The position numbers and the translations under genes were made by a program. 64,000 nt of DNA from Rhizobium freirei PRF 81 (GTDB taxonomy: Bacteria > Pseudomonadota > Alphaproteobacteria > Rhizobiales > Rhizobiaceae): NCBI RefSeq assembly GCF_000359745.1, contig NZ_AQHN01000061.1, positions 1-64,000 on the forward strand, given 5' to 3'. The notes beneath the pieces were generated by a model that was given only the letters and a program-made list of their open reading frames with translations, had not been told where the DNA came from and did no database searches. Positions 10,015-19,312 of this stretch are shown one piece after another. Position 1 is the first letter of the stretch. Each line of letters starts with the position of its first letter.

Positions 10015-10195
10015 GCTCCCATATGTGAGCCTCACGAACCTGGAAGATGCGGCAGTGTCCTTCCGGTTGATAACGGGAACCAAGGGTGAGGCGTCCGATT
10101 GCACCGCAATCCGTCCGAAGCCCGGCTTTTGAACAATTTATTTACTGATTCCGGACCCGGCCGATTATGCCGGAATTGGTAATGCGGAGATTTGC

Positions 10196-11536
10196 ATGGC
10201 TTCTGCAGCGGAACAATTGGCGTCCAATCTCAATTTTTCGACCTTTGCCAAGGCCGAGGATCTCAAGAAGCGCCTGTGGTTTACGCTCGGCGCTCTCCTC
10301 GTTTACCGGCTCGGCACCCACATTCCGCTTCCAGGTCTGAATCCTGCCGCTTACGCCCAGGCTTTCCACAACCAGTCGGGCGGCATTCTCGGCCTCTTCA
10401 ACATGTTCTCGGGCGGCGCTGTACAGCGCATGGCGATCTTCGCGCTCGGTATCATGCCTTATATTTCGGCCTCGATTATCGTTCAGCTGATGACGTCGGT
10501 CGTGCCGTCGCTCGAAAACCTGAAGAAGGAAGGCGAGCAGGGCCGTAAGATCATCAACCAGTACACCCGCTACGGCACGGTGCTGCTCGGCGCATTGCAG
10601 GCCTATGGTATCGCGATCGGCCTTGAGCATGGCAATGGCGTCGTCGTCGATCCGGGCTGGTTCTTCCGCATCTCTACCGTCATAACGCTGCTCGGCGGCA
10701 CGATGTTCCTGATGTGGCTCGGCGAGCAGGTGACCTCGCGCGGTATCGGCAACGGTATTTCGCTGATCATCTTCGCCGGTATTGCCGCCGGTCTCCCGAC
10801 CGCTCTTGCCGGCACGCTCGAACTCGGCCGAACCGGCGCGCTTTCGACGGGCCTCATTCTCGCCGTTCTCGTCGTCGCCGTTCTGGTCATCGCGCTGATC
10901 GTTTTCGTGGAGCGCGCGCAGCGTCGTCTGCTGATCCAGTATCCGAAGCGCCAGGTTGGCACGCGCATGTTCCAGGGCGACACCTCGCACCTGCCGCTGA
11001 AGCTCAACACTTCTGGCGTCATTCCGGCAATCTTTGCATCCTCGCTGCTCCTGCTGCCGGCAACCGCCGCCGGCCTCGGCAACAACACGGCGCTTCCGAC
11101 CTGGGTCACGTCGATCGTTGCCGCACTCGGCCACGGACAGCCCATCTACATGGTGCTTTACGGCGCCCTGATCGCCTTCTTCGCCTTCTTCTACACGGCG
11201 CTGGTCTTCAACCCGAAGGACACGGCCGACAATCTGAAGAAGCATGGCGGCTTCATTCCGGGCATCCGTCCGGGTGAGCGCACCGCCGAATATATCGATT
11301 ATGTGCTGACCCGCATTACGGTCATCGGCGCGATCTATCTTGTCTTCGTCTGCATCCTGCCCGAAATTCTCGTGTCCCAGACCGGTATTCCCTTGTCTCT
11401 GGGTGGTACTTCGCTTCTGATCGTGGTTAGCGTAACGCTGGATACGGTGGCGCAGATTCAGGGTCACCTGATCGCACAGCAATATGAAGGCCTGATCAAG
11501 AAATCGAAGTTGCGTGGAGGAAAGAGGGGGCGATGA
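10196..11536 (+). CDS. secY: Protein translocase subunit SecY
   Basis: SecY is the channel of the Sec translocon in the inner membrane. The 446-residue protein has the ten-helix pattern and familiar motifs: [14 protein letters not shown] at the first helix, the plug and [16 protein letters not shown] in helix 2, and the C-terminal cytosolic loop [20 protein letters not shown]. The ATG follows GCGGAGATTTGC. Its stop overlaps the adk start (ATGA), so the two are co-translated. Confidence 0.98.
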   Translation: MASAAEQLASNLNFSTFAKAEDLKKRLWFTLGALLVYRLGTHIPLPGLNPAAYAQAFHNQSGGILGLFNMFSGGAVQRMAIFALGIMPYISASIIVQLMTSVVPSLENLKKEGEQGRKIINQYTRYGTVLLGALQAYGIAIGLEHGNGVVVDPGWFFRISTVITLLGGTMFLMWLGEQVTSRGIGNGISLIIFAGIAAGLPTALAGTLELGRTGALSTGLILAVLVVAVLVIALIVFVERAQRRLLIQYPKRQVGTRMFQGDTSHLPLKLNTSGVIPAIFASSLLLLPATAAGLGNNTALPTWVTSIVAALGHGQPIYMVLYGALIAFFAFFYTALVFNPKDTADNLKKHGGFIPGIRPGERTAEYIDYVLTRITVIGAIYLVFVCILPEILVSQTGIPLSLGGTSLLIVVSVTLDTVAQIQGHLIAQQYEGLIKKSKLRGGKRGR

Positions 11537-12183
11537 GACTCATACTTTTAGGGCCACCGGGTGCAGGTAAGGGGACCCAGGCCCAGCGTATCGTGGACAA
11601 GTACGGCATTCCGCAGCTTTCCACAGGCGATATGCTGCGAGCCGCGGTAAGCGCGGGGACGGAAGTCGGCAAGCGCGCCAAGGCCGTCATGGATGCAGGC
11701 AAGCTCGTCTCCGACGAGATCGTCAATGCCATCGTCTCGGAGCGTATCGATCAGCCGGATTGTGCCAGCGGGTTCATCCTCGACGGCTTCCCGCGTACCT
11801 TGGTACAGGCAGATGCCACCGAGCAGATGCTCAAGGCGAAGGGGCTGGAGCTTTCCGTCGTCATCGAGCTGAAGGTCGACGATGCGGAACTGATTCGCCG
11901 CGTGTCCGGCCGTTATTCCTGCTCGAACTGCGGCAGCGTCTATCACGACACTGACAAGGTTCCGGCAACGGCGGGTGTCTGCGACAAATGCGGCTCGACG
12001 CACTTTAAGCGCCGGCCGGATGACAATGCCGAGACGATGGCGACGCGCCTCCAGGTCTACTACAAGGAGACCTCGCCGCTGATCGGTTACTACTACGCCA
12101 AGGGCAAGTTGCAGAGCATCGACGGCATGGCCGATATCGAGCATGTGACCGATAGCATCGAGGCTATCCTGGCTAAGCTTTAA
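11533..12183 (+). CDS. adk: Adenylate kinase, long form with zinc-type LID
   Basis: Adk converts ATP and AMP to two ADP in the cytoplasm. The 216-residue protein has the P-loop [12 protein letters not shown] at residues 7-18, the AMP-binding [10 protein letters not shown] and the DGFPRT segment. The LID domain carries two CxxC pairs (CSNCG, CDKCG), as in zinc-binding adenylate kinases. The ATG overlaps the secY stop by four bases. The place of adk between secY and rpsM is usual in alphaproteobacteria. Confidence 0.98.
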   Translation: MRLILLGPPGAGKGTQAQRIVDKYGIPQLSTGDMLRAAVSAGTEVGKRAKAVMDAGKLVSDEIVNAIVSERIDQPDCASGFILDGFPRTLVQADATEQMLKAKGLELSVVIELKVDDAELIRRVSGRYSCSNCGSVYHDTDKVPATAGVCDKCGSTHFKRRPDDNAETMATRLQVYYKETSPLIGYYYAKGKLQSIDGMADIEHVTDSIEAILAKL

Positions 12184-12400
12184 GTGGCTTAAAATAAACT
12201 GGCTGGAGCGGTTGCTTTTTTGCACTGATTCCGCTAAACACCGCGCCAACTCGCGACATGCCATGCGATCGGCGCGGATTTCCAACGGGAAGTCCGAGCA
12301 CGGTCGTTTTGACATGTGGCGGATACACATCGAACAAGCAGCTCCCGGGCTGCATAACAAGACCCTTTGCCAAGGCAAAAGGAATGCAAGGAGAACAGGC

Positions 12401-12769
12401 GTGGCTCGTATCGCTGGCGTCAACATCCCGACTGCAAAGCGCGTAGTTATTGCGCTTCGTTACATTCACGGGATCGGACCGAAGTTTGCACAGGAAATCT
12501 GCGAGAAGGTCGGTATCCCGGCCGAGCGTCGCGTCAACCAGTTGACGGATGCTGAAGTTCTGCAGATCCGCGAAACCATCGACCGTGACTATCAGGTCGA
12601 AGGTGATCTGCGTCGCGAAACCGCGATGAACATCAAGCGTCTGATGGACCTGGGTTCCTACCGCGGCCTGCGTCATCGTCGCGGCCTGCCGGTTCGTGGC
12701 CAGCGTACGCATACCAATGCTCGTACCCGCAAGGGCCCGGCAAAGGCGATCGCTGGTAAGAAGAAGTAA
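12401..12769 (+). CDS. rpsM: 30S ribosomal protein S13
   Basis: S13 in the 30S head contacts the P-site tRNA and L5. The product starts [20 protein letters not shown] and includes the H2TH region with [15 protein letters not shown] and the basic tail [20 protein letters not shown]. The start is GTG at 12401 with AAGGAGAACAGGC in front; upstream in-frame codons show no S13 similarity. Length 122. The 217 bases between adk and this gene contain a TTGACA hexamer at 12309-12314 that may be part of a promoter, and a short GCAGC/GCTGC hairpin at 12338-12353. Confidence 0.98.
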   Translation: MARIAGVNIPTAKRVVIALRYIHGIGPKFAQEICEKVGIPAERRVNQLTDAEVLQIRETIDRDYQVEGDLRRETAMNIKRLMDLGSYRGLRHRRGLPVRGQRTHTNARTRKGPAKAIAGKKK

Positions 12770-12790
12770 TTTCCGGGAAACCGGAGGTGG

Positions 12791-12816
12791 GAGGCTGGCG
12801 GTCCGCCGGCCTCTTT
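12791..12816 (+). terminator. Terminator-like hairpin between rpsM and rpsK
   Basis: GAGGCTGGCGG (12791-12801) pairs with CCGCCGGCCTC (12803-12813) with one G-U pair and a small loop, followed by TTTTGAGTTT. It may terminate some of the transcripts or act as an attenuator, since rpsK lies 85 bases beyond. Confidence 0.55.
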
Positions 12817-12900
12817 TGAGTTTGAAGCGGTGCTCAATGAGTGTCGCTTCGGTGTAGCCGCTGGCATTACGGCGGTGCAGAGATCCAAGAAAGGACTAAC

Positions 12901-13290
12901 ATGGCCAAGGAAGCCGTACGCGTTCGTCGTCGCGAGCGTAAAAATATCACGTCGGGCGTCGCACACGTCAACTCGACCTTCAACAACACGATGATCACCA
13001 TCACCGACGCACAGGGCAACGCCATTGCCTGGTCGTCCGCTGGTGCCAAGGGCTTCAAGGGTTCGCGCAAGTCGACGCCGTTCGCTGCCCAGATCGCTGC
13101 CGAAGACTGCGCCAAGAAGGCTCAGGAACACGGCATGAAGTCGCTGGAAGTTGAAGTTTGCGGTCCGGGCTCCGGTCGTGAATCCGCTCTGCGCGCGCTC
13201 CAGGCTGCTGGTTTCATGATCACGTCGATCCGCGACGTGACCCCGATCCCGCACAATGGTTGCCGCCCGCGCAAGAAGCGTCGCGTCTGA
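12901..13290 (+). CDS. rpsK: 30S ribosomal protein S11
   Basis: S11 lies on the platform near the E-site mRNA. The product begins [19 protein letters not shown] and has the conserved [19 protein letters not shown] and [17 protein letters not shown] tail. ATG at 12901 follows AGAAAGGACTAAC. It is 129 residues long. No rpsD follows, as is common in Rhizobiales. Confidence 0.98.
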   Translation: MAKEAVRVRRRERKNITSGVAHVNSTFNNTMITITDAQGNAIAWSSAGAKGFKGSRKSTPFAAQIAAEDCAKKAQEHGMKSLEVEVCGPGSGRESALRALQAAGFMITSIRDVTPIPHNGCRPRKKRRV

Positions 13291-13305
13291 TCATCGCCAC
13301 TCACG

Positions 13306-13339
13306 ACACCGGCCGGGGTAGATGCGCCCGGCTTGGTGT
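13306..13339 (+). promoter_or_regulatory. Two-part stem-loop upstream of rpoA
   Basis: ACACC (13306-13310) pairs with GGTGT (13335-13339), and inside it GCCGGG (13312-13317) pairs with CCCGGC (13327-13332). It lies 55 bases before the rpoA start. The structure is clear on paper; a regulatory role is a guess. Confidence 0.35.
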
Positions 13340-13393
13340 TACTCAAGCTCGGTTGTCACGATTGGATGGTGGCAACGAACGGAAGGCAAAAAT

Positions 13394-14404
13394 ATGATTC
13401 AGAAAAACTGGCAGGAACTGATCAAGCCCAACAAGGTCGAGTTCACCTCGAGCGGCCGTACCAAGGCAACGCTCGTGGCCGAACCGCTGGAGCGTGGCTT
13501 CGGTCTTACCCTCGGCAACGCGCTGCGCCGCGTTCTGCTGTCTTCTCTGCGCGGCGCCGCTGTAACGGCCGTGCAGATCGACGGCGTGCTGCATGAGTTC
13601 TCCTCTATCCCGGGCGTCCGGGAAGACGTGACGGACATCGTGCTGAACATCAAGGAAATCGCCATCAAGATGGACGGCGATGACAGCAAGCGCATGGTCG
13701 TGCGCAAGCAGGGCCCAGGCGTTGTAACGGCTGGCGACATTCAGACGGTCGGCGATATCGAAATCCTCAACCCCGAGCATGTCATCTGCACGCTCGACGA
13801 GGGTGCCGAAATCCGCATGGAATTCACCGTCAACAACGGCAAGGGCTATGTCCCGGCCGAGCGTAATCGTGCGGAAGATGCTCCGATCGGTCTTATCCCG
13901 GTCGACAGCCTCTATTCGCCGGTCAAGAAGGTGTCCTACAAGGTAGAAAATACCCGTGAAGGACAGGTTCTCGACTACGACAAGCTGAGCATGTCGATCG
14001 AAACCGACGGTTCGATCAGCGGTGAAGATGCAGTCGCTTTCGCGGCCCGCATTCTTCAGGATCAGCTTGGCGTGTTCGTCAACTTCGACGAGCCGCAGAA
14101 GGAAACCGAAGAGGAAGCAGTTACCGAACTCGCTTTCAACCCGGCGCTCCTCAAGAAGGTGGACGAGCTCGAACTGTCCGTTCGTTCGGCAAACTGCCTG
14201 AAGAACGACAACATCGTCTACATCGGCGACCTCATTCAGAAGACCGAAGCAGAAATGCTCCGCACGCCGAATTTTGGTCGCAAGTCGCTGAACGAAATCA
14301 AGGAAGTTCTCGCTTCCATGGGCCTGCACCTCGGCATGGAAGTGCCGGCATGGCCGCCCGAGAACATCGAAGATCTCGCCAAGCGCTACGAAGACCAATA
14401 CTAA
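13394..14404 (+). CDS. rpoA: DNA-directed RNA polymerase subunit alpha
   Basis: RpoA dimerises to nucleate the polymerase, and its C-terminal domain binds UP elements and activators. The 336-residue protein starts [16 protein letters not shown]; the dimerisation domain has [19 protein letters not shown] (residues 36-54 roughly). The alpha-CTD has [19 protein letters not shown] and [17 protein letters not shown]. The upstream in-frame starts are unlikely, as AAGGCAAAAAT precedes 13394. Confidence 0.98.
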   Translation: MIQKNWQELIKPNKVEFTSSGRTKATLVAEPLERGFGLTLGNALRRVLLSSLRGAAVTAVQIDGVLHEFSSIPGVREDVTDIVLNIKEIAIKMDGDDSKRMVVRKQGPGVVTAGDIQTVGDIEILNPEHVICTLDEGAEIRMEFTVNNGKGYVPAERNRAEDAPIGLIPVDSLYSPVKKVSYKVENTREGQVLDYDKLSMSIETDGSISGEDAVAFAARILQDQLGVFVNFDEPQKETEEEAVTELAFNPALLKKVDELELSVRSANCLKNDNIVYIGDLIQKTEAEMLRTPNFGRKSLNEIKEVLASMGLHLGMEVPAWPPENIEDLAKRYEDQY

Positions 14405-14451
14405 CCAACAAACTGCAGGCGACGGATGCCTGCAAGTGAAGGAGAATAGCC

Positions 14452-14874
14452 ATGCGCCACGGTAAAGCCGGCCGCAAGCTGAATAGAACCGCTAGCCACC
14501 GTAAGGCGATGTTCGCCAACATGGCGGCTTCGCTCATTACCCATGAGCAGATCGTAACCACGCTCCCGAAGGCGAAGGAAATTCGTCCGATCGTCGAGAA
14601 GCTGGTGACCCTCGGCAAGCGCGGCGACCTGCACGCTCGTCGTCAGGCCATCTCGCAGATCCGCGATGCAGCCGTCGTTTCGAAGCTGTTCGACGCGATC
14701 GCAACGCGCTACGCCACCCGCAACGGCGGCTACCTGCGCATCATGAAGGCCGGCTTCCGCCAGGGCGACAATGCCGCTCTCGCAGTCGTCGAATTCGTTG
14801 ATCGCGATGTATCTGCCAAGGGCGCAGCCGACAAGGCTCGCGTCGCCGCTGAAGAGGAAGCTGCAGCCGCTTAA
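14452..14874 (+). CDS. rplQ: 50S ribosomal protein L17
   Basis: L17 sits near the tunnel exit. The product [20 protein letters not shown] is diagnostic, and the 140 residues match alphaproteobacterial L17, including an alanine/glutamate-rich C-terminal extension. GAAGGAGAATAGCC is the ribosome binding site. It is the last gene of the superoperon. Confidence 0.98.
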   Translation: MRHGKAGRKLNRTASHRKAMFANMAASLITHEQIVTTLPKAKEIRPIVEKLVTLGKRGDLHARRQAISQIRDAAVVSKLFDAIATRYATRNGGYLRIMKAGFRQGDNAALAVVEFVDRDVSAKGAADKARVAAEEEAAAA

Positions 14875-14897
14875 GGCCAGCTTCCGATCAGAAATTG

Positions 14898-14927
14898 AAG
14901 GCCGGATGAGCGATCATCCGGCCTTTT
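14898..14927. terminator. Terminator of the ribosomal protein superoperon
   Basis: Twelve-base perfect arms (AAGGCCGGATGA at 14898-14909, its complement at 14914-14925) with a GCGA loop end in TTTT. It sits between the convergent rplQ and DUF817 genes and can serve the + strand best. Confidence 0.75.
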
Positions 14928-14968
14928 GTCATTTACGGCCGGTAGACTCGTTGTTTTGTTCCAGCAGC

Positions 14969-15838
14969 TTATTCCGGGACGTGAATATATCGTTTGATAT
15001 GCTTCAGGTTAGCGACGATCGTGAACGTCATGATGACCAGAAGGCACCAGGAACTCCATTTGCCGATATGAACCATCGACCAGGCGCCGAGTTGGTTGGG
15101 ATACTTCCAGACCCCGAGAAAGGTGCTGATGTTCTCGGCCAGCCAGATGAAGAAGCCGATCAGGACAAACGATAGAAGCAACGGCATGCGCCGATCGCGG
15201 TCGTAGGGCCGGAAGACGACCGTCGAGCGGGCATAGAGGCCCAAGAGGCAAGCTGCGATATACCAGCGATAGTCGCCTATATAGTGGTGCGCGAAAAAGT
15301 TTGCGTAGATTACGATCGCCAAAGCAGCCGCCATCCAATAGGGCGGGTGATGTTTGATGCGAAGATCAAAGAGGCGCCAAGCCTGGATGATATAGCTGCC
15401 GACGGCGGCATACATGAAGCCGGAAAACAACGGCACACCGAACAGTTTCGTGTAGGCAGGGTCAGGATATGCCCAGGATTGAATGCTGCCCGACGTCTTG
15501 AAGACTTCGAGCGCAAAGCCGATGACGTGAAAAAGGCAGACGGCCTTTAGCTCGTCGAAGCTTTCCAGCTTTGCCCAGATCATCCAGATCTGGATGCCCA
15601 GGGCGATGATCAGCAGCACATCATAGCGCGGAATGTGAAGAAGCCCGGCGCGCGGTACAGCGAAGACCGCGAGAAAGAACAATCCTGCAAAGAGACAGGC
15701 ACGAGCCTCCTTCAAACCGAAAAAGGTGAACTCGATTGCGAATCGGCGAAAGCCGGCGAGGTCGGAATGACGCGGATCCGGGCCGAAATAGCTGTCCAGG
15801 AGCGGCTGGCCTTCCTCCACTGAAACGACTTTGGCCAT
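14969..15838 (-). CDS. DUF817 family integral membrane protein
   Basis: The 289-residue product has about eight hydrophobic segments, for example LFAGLFFLAVFAVP, LLIIALGIQIWMIW and LLSFVLIGFFIWLAENIST. The WLAENISTFLGVWKYPNQL region near residues 235-255 and the overall pattern fit the DUF817 (YoaT-like) family, whose function is not established. It has an 80-residue N-terminal region with charged SYFGPDPRHSD. It is convergent with rplQ. I cannot assign a substrate. Confidence 0.75.
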   Translation of the reverse strand: MAKVVSVEEGQPLLDSYFGPDPRHSDLAGFRRFAIEFTFFGLKEARACLFAGLFFLAVFAVPRAGLLHIPRYDVLLIIALGIQIWMIWAKLESFDELKAVCLFHVIGFALEVFKTSGSIQSWAYPDPAYTKLFGVPLFSGFMYAAVGSYIIQAWRLFDLRIKHHPPYWMAAALAIVIYANFFAHHYIGDYRWYIAACLLGLYARSTVVFRPYDRDRRMPLLLSFVLIGFFIWLAENISTFLGVWKYPNQLGAWSMVHIGKWSSWCLLVIMTFTIVANLKHIKRYIHVPE

Positions 15839-15996
15839 GCAATGCTTCCCCCCGCGACATTGGCGATTTCCAATTCAAGTGATGATACGAGGAGCATGGC
15901 AAAATTGCAGCTTAGCCTTGCATTGTCCGGGATGTTTGCTTGTTCGAATCGCGCGAACGATATTGCTTGTCGTGTGCGCTGGCAGGACATGACGAA

Positions 15997-16413
15997 TTGG
16001 AAGCTCTAGATCGATATCCAAAGAGAAGGCTTCGTCTGTTTTCGGCCTTCCTGCTGACTGTAGCCTGCGGGCTTGCGCTGCGGCGATTTGGATATGCGGC
16101 CGATCTTCCCTTCGCGGTGGTCAAATATGGCGGTTCGATACTATGGAGCGCGATGGTCTACTGGCTTTTCGCCGCCATATTCATCGGCATTCGAGACCTG
16201 CGGATCGCTTCCCTTACGTGTACCGTCGCTGTGGCCGTCGAGCTTTTCAGGCTGTGGCACACGCCGGCGCTGGACACGTTTCGGCTGACGACCGCCGGAG
16301 CATTGTTGTTGGGGAGGGTGTTCTCACTCTGGAACATCGTAGCCTATGCCATAGGGATAGCGGCCGCTCTGCTGCTCGATCGCGTCCTCTTGGCGACGAA
16401 GTTCTCACGCTGA
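15997..16413 (+). CDS. DUF2809 family small membrane protein
   Basis: The product has four predicted membrane segments (FSAFLLTVACGLALRRFGY, ILWSAMVYWLFAAIFIGI, IASLTCTVAVAVELFRLW, IVAYAIGIAAALLLD) and the family's LRRFGYAADLPFAVVKYGG pattern. Function unknown. The start is unsure: the frame opens with TTG at 15940, but residues before 15997 look unlike the family, and AGGA lies before the TTG at 15997. Translated from 15997 it is 138 residues. Confidence 0.6.
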   Translation: MEALDRYPKRRLRLFSAFLLTVACGLALRRFGYAADLPFAVVKYGGSILWSAMVYWLFAAIFIGIRDLRIASLTCTVAVAVELFRLWHTPALDTFRLTTAGALLLGRVFSLWNIVAYAIGIAAALLLDRVLLATKFSR

Positions 16414-16523
16414 TATTTCCGTTTCGTTCAGGCGGTACGGGCCGATCATCGAAGATGATGGTCATTTTACGCATGGCTGCATTTCCCATTTCAGATATCA
16501 CTTTGTATCATAATAATTTGAAT

Positions 16524-16533
16524 ACTAATTAGT
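16524..16533. promoter_or_regulatory. Palindrome before marR-type gene, possible operator
   Basis: ACTAATTAGT is a perfect ten-base palindrome inside an AT-rich stretch (16500-16550), 20 bases before the MarR gene start. MarR proteins often bind such palindromes in their own promoter. That this is the site is inference. Confidence 0.4.
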
Positions 16534-16552
16534 TTGGTGCTAATGGAATTAT

Positions 16553-17029
16553 ATGAACTCGCTAAACGCCCTGCAACGCACATTCACCGCCAATCTGCTC
16601 ACGACAGGCCGCCAGTGGCGCCGGGTTGTCGATCTCGCACTGAGCTCCTATGGCATATCGGAAGCCGCGGCTGCGCCGCTGCTTTGGATCGGCCGGTTGG
16701 GAGGCGGCGTGCGGCAGGTGGTTCTCGCCACCTATGTCGGCATCGAAGGGCCGTCTCTGGTCCGGCTGCTTGATCAGCTCGAAAACATGGATCTGGTCAT
16801 CCGCAAGGATGACCCGACGGATCGGCGTGCGAAGGGCCTGTGGCTGACGCCGGAGGGCGAGGCGCTGGCCGCCCGCATGGAAGATGCCCTCGACGAGCTG
16901 CGCGGAAACATCCTCGCCAATGTGGCCCCGGCCGATCTCGAAGCTGCCGTCCGCGTCCTGAAGGCCTTCGAGGAATTCGAGACCTGGAAGGCGGTCGCTG
17001 CGGAGCAGGAGCCGGAGAAGGTCCTATGA
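16553..17029 (+). CDS. MarR family transcriptional regulator
   Basis: MarR proteins are winged-helix dimers that repress transport or degradation genes and release DNA on binding an aromatic ligand. The 158-residue product has the winged-helix core: GIEGPSLVRLLDQLENMDLV (recognition helix) and RKDDPTDRRAKGLWLTPEGE (wing, DxRDRRxK-like). The stop overlaps the next gene start (ATGA), so it heads a four-gene operon with a FUSC exporter, DUF1656 and HlyD protein and probably controls it. Confidence 0.9.
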   Translation: MNSLNALQRTFTANLLTTGRQWRRVVDLALSSYGISEAAAAPLLWIGRLGGGVRQVVLATYVGIEGPSLVRLLDQLENMDLVIRKDDPTDRRAKGLWLTPEGEALAARMEDALDELRGNILANVAPADLEAAVRVLKAFEEFETWKAVAAEQEPEKVL

Positions 17030-19098
17030 GCTTTCCCTCCTGGCGCGACTGGCTGTTTTCGGTCAAAGCCTTCCTTGCCGCGATTATGGCGCTGTTTATC
17101 GCGCTGTCGCTGGACCTGCCGCGTCCTTATTGGGCGATGGCTGCCGTCTACGTGGTTGCGAATCCGCTTGCCGGGGCGACCAGCTCCAAGGGGCTCTATC
17201 GCGCGCTCGGCACGCTTATCGGCGCCACCGCATCGGTGATCCTCGTGCCGCTCTTCGTCAATGCGCCGGAATTGCTCTCTGTGGTCGTCGCGCTCTGGAC
17301 CGGCACCTTGCTGTTCATCTCGATGCTCGACCGCACCTCGCGCAGCTATGTCTTCATGCTCGCCGGCTATTCACTGCCGCTGATCGCGTTGCCGACCGTC
17401 GGTGCGCCGGAAACCGTATTCGATGTCGCGCTTTCCCGTTCCGAAGAGATCATAATCGGTATTGTCTGCGCGAGCATTGTCAGCGCCATCGTCTTTCCGA
17501 GCAGCGTCGGCACCACGCTCGGCCAGCGCATCGGTTCCTGGCTCGACGATGCCGGCACCTGGGCCGATGAAATCCTGCGCGGCGAGGGCGCTTCCCCGGC
17601 CACTCCCTTGAAACGGCAGAAGCTGGCTTCCGACGTGACGGGTCTCGACCTCGTCATCAGCCAGCTCAAATATGATGCCGGCAGCCGTGATATCGTCAGG
17701 CATTCCCGCGAGCTGCGCGGCCGTCTCTTAATGCTGCTGCCGCTCTTCTCGTCTCTCGCCGATCGTCTGCATGCGCTGAAGGCCGGTGAAAAGCCGTTGC
17801 CGCAGGAACTGGCCGCAGTCCTGAACGATGTTGCCGATTGGTTGGGGCAGGGCGGTCGCGGCAAGGCTGACGATACCGCCAATACCCTGTCGAAAAAGAT
17901 CGAGGAATTGCAGCAGAACGACATCGATCTCGGTTGGGACGATCTTGTCCGGTCGAGTGCGTTGGATCGCCTGAAAGAGATCGTCGATCTCTGGCAGGAT
18001 TGCCTGACGCTGCGCGACCAGATCGTCTCCGGCCAGCAAGTCGGCACATGGCGCCCCGCTTTCCGTCACCGCAATGTCGTTGGTCATATCAGGCATTATG
18101 ACTATGCGCTGTTGGCCTTCTCGGCCAGCGCAGTTGTCGTCGGCATCGCCGTTGCCTGCTTCTTCTGGATCTATTCCGGATGGCAGGATGGCGCCGGCTT
18201 CGTCACCATGGCCGCCGTCGCCTGCTCGTTTTTCGCAGCACTTGATCGGCCCGCACCCTTCATCACCTCGATGTTCGTCTGGTGCGCAGTGAGCCTCGTT
18301 ATCGCCAGCGTCTATATCTTCGGCATATTGCCGTCGATCTCCGGCTTCGAGATGCTGGTGCTGGTCTTCGCACCGCCCTTCCTCGTCATGGGCCTGTTGA
18401 TCCCGCGACCGCAGACCAATATGCTCGCCATGCTGCTGGCGGTGAACGGTGCGACCTTCATCGCGCTGCAGGATCGTTATACCGCTGATTTCGGCGCTTT
18501 CGCCAATAGTGCGGTCGCAGCACTGGCCGGCGTCGGCTTCGCTCTGGTCTGGACCCTGCTGACGCGTCCGTTCGGCGCCGAACTTGCCGCCTGGCGGCTG
18601 GTGCGGGCCGGCTGGACCGATCTTGCCGACACCGCCGCCGGTATTCGCCGCGCCGATCATGAGCGCCTGTCCGGCCGCATCCTCGATCGCCTGGGCCAGC
18701 TCGTGCCGCGCCTCGCAAGCATCGAGGACCGCGAGCTGAAGAAAGTCGACGGCTATGCCGACGTCCGCCTCGGCTTCAACGTTCTGATGCTGCAGAAGGA
18801 GCGTGGCCAGTTGAAATCAGCGGCTGCAGCGTCGGTAAGCGAAGTCCTGATCGGCGTGTCGTATTTCTATCGCTCTCGGCTGAAGGCCAAGAGCGCCATC
18901 GACCCGTCCGACGAACTACGTGTCTCGATCGACCGCAGCCTGGAGGCGGTGGCGCAGGAAAAGCGGCATGCAGGCCGGGCAAGCCTCGATGCTCTCGTTG
19001 GCCTTCGCCGCGCGCTTTTCCCTCATGCCGAGCCGCCGGCGAGCTGGCGACCGCCCGTATCGGATACCACTCAACCACTTCCCATTGCCGCCGAGTAA
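17026..19098 (+). CDS. FUSC/AaeB-type inner-membrane exporter
   Basis: This 690-residue protein resembles the p-hydroxybenzoate efflux protein AaeB. It has two sets of membrane helices: about residues 10-155 with the family signature PYWAMAAVYVVANPLAGATS, and about residues 355-520 after a soluble helical domain. The C-terminal part is soluble. The ATG overlaps the marR stop, and the start lies inside a longer frame beginning at 16840. Likely exports an aromatic or weak-acid compound; the substrate cannot be read from the sequence. Confidence 0.88.
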   Translation: MSFPSWRDWLFSVKAFLAAIMALFIALSLDLPRPYWAMAAVYVVANPLAGATSSKGLYRALGTLIGATASVILVPLFVNAPELLSVVVALWTGTLLFISMLDRTSRSYVFMLAGYSLPLIALPTVGAPETVFDVALSRSEEIIIGIVCASIVSAIVFPSSVGTTLGQRIGSWLDDAGTWADEILRGEGASPATPLKRQKLASDVTGLDLVISQLKYDAGSRDIVRHSRELRGRLLMLLPLFSSLADRLHALKAGEKPLPQELAAVLNDVADWLGQGGRGKADDTANTLSKKIEELQQNDIDLGWDDLVRSSALDRLKEIVDLWQDCLTLRDQIVSGQQVGTWRPAFRHRNVVGHIRHYDYALLAFSASAVVVGIAVACFFWIYSGWQDGAGFVTMAAVACSFFAALDRPAPFITSMFVWCAVSLVIASVYIFGILPSISGFEMLVLVFAPPFLVMGLLIPRPQTNMLAMLLAVNGATFIALQDRYTADFGAFANSAVAALAGVGFALVWTLLTRPFGAELAAWRLVRAGWTDLADTAAGIRRADHERLSGRILDRLGQLVPRLASIEDRELKKVDGYADVRLGFNVLMLQKERGQLKSAAAASVSEVLIGVSYFYRSRLKAKSAIDPSDELRVSIDRSLEAVAQEKRHAGRASLDALVGLRRALFPHAEPPASWRPPVSDTTQPLPIAAE

Positions 19099-19102
19099 TA
19101 TC

Positions 19103-19312
19103 ATGCCCGCAGAATTCGATCTTTATGGCGTCTACATTCCACGCCTTCTCGTCCTCATGCTCGTGGCGCTGTTTGCCGTCATCATCGTTCGGCGCCTGCT
19201 CGCATGGATCGGAGCCTACACTCTTGTCTGGCATCGCGGTCTTTTCGATCTCGCGCTTTATGTCCTGCTGCTCGGCGCCGTCTCCTCTGTCTCTCGTTGG
19301 TACTTTACATGA
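19103..19312 (+). CDS. DUF1656 family protein (AaeX-like)
   Basis: A 69-residue protein with two membrane helices (LLVLMLVALFAVIIVRRLL and LFDLALYVLLLGAVSSVSR) and the typical start PAEFDLYGVYIP. AaeX-type proteins lie between the FUSC and HlyD subunits of such exporters. It begins four bases after the exporter stop, and its own stop overlaps the next start (ATGA). Confidence 0.88.
   Translation: MPAEFDLYGVYIPRLLVLMLVALFAVIIVRRLLAWIGAYTLVWHRGLFDLALYVLLLGAVSSVSRWYFT

Noticed and set aside
10142..11482. A 446-codon open frame on the minus strand, rich in Glu, Asp, Arg and His
   Set aside because: Antisense to secY; its composition is what the complement of membrane-helix codons gives.
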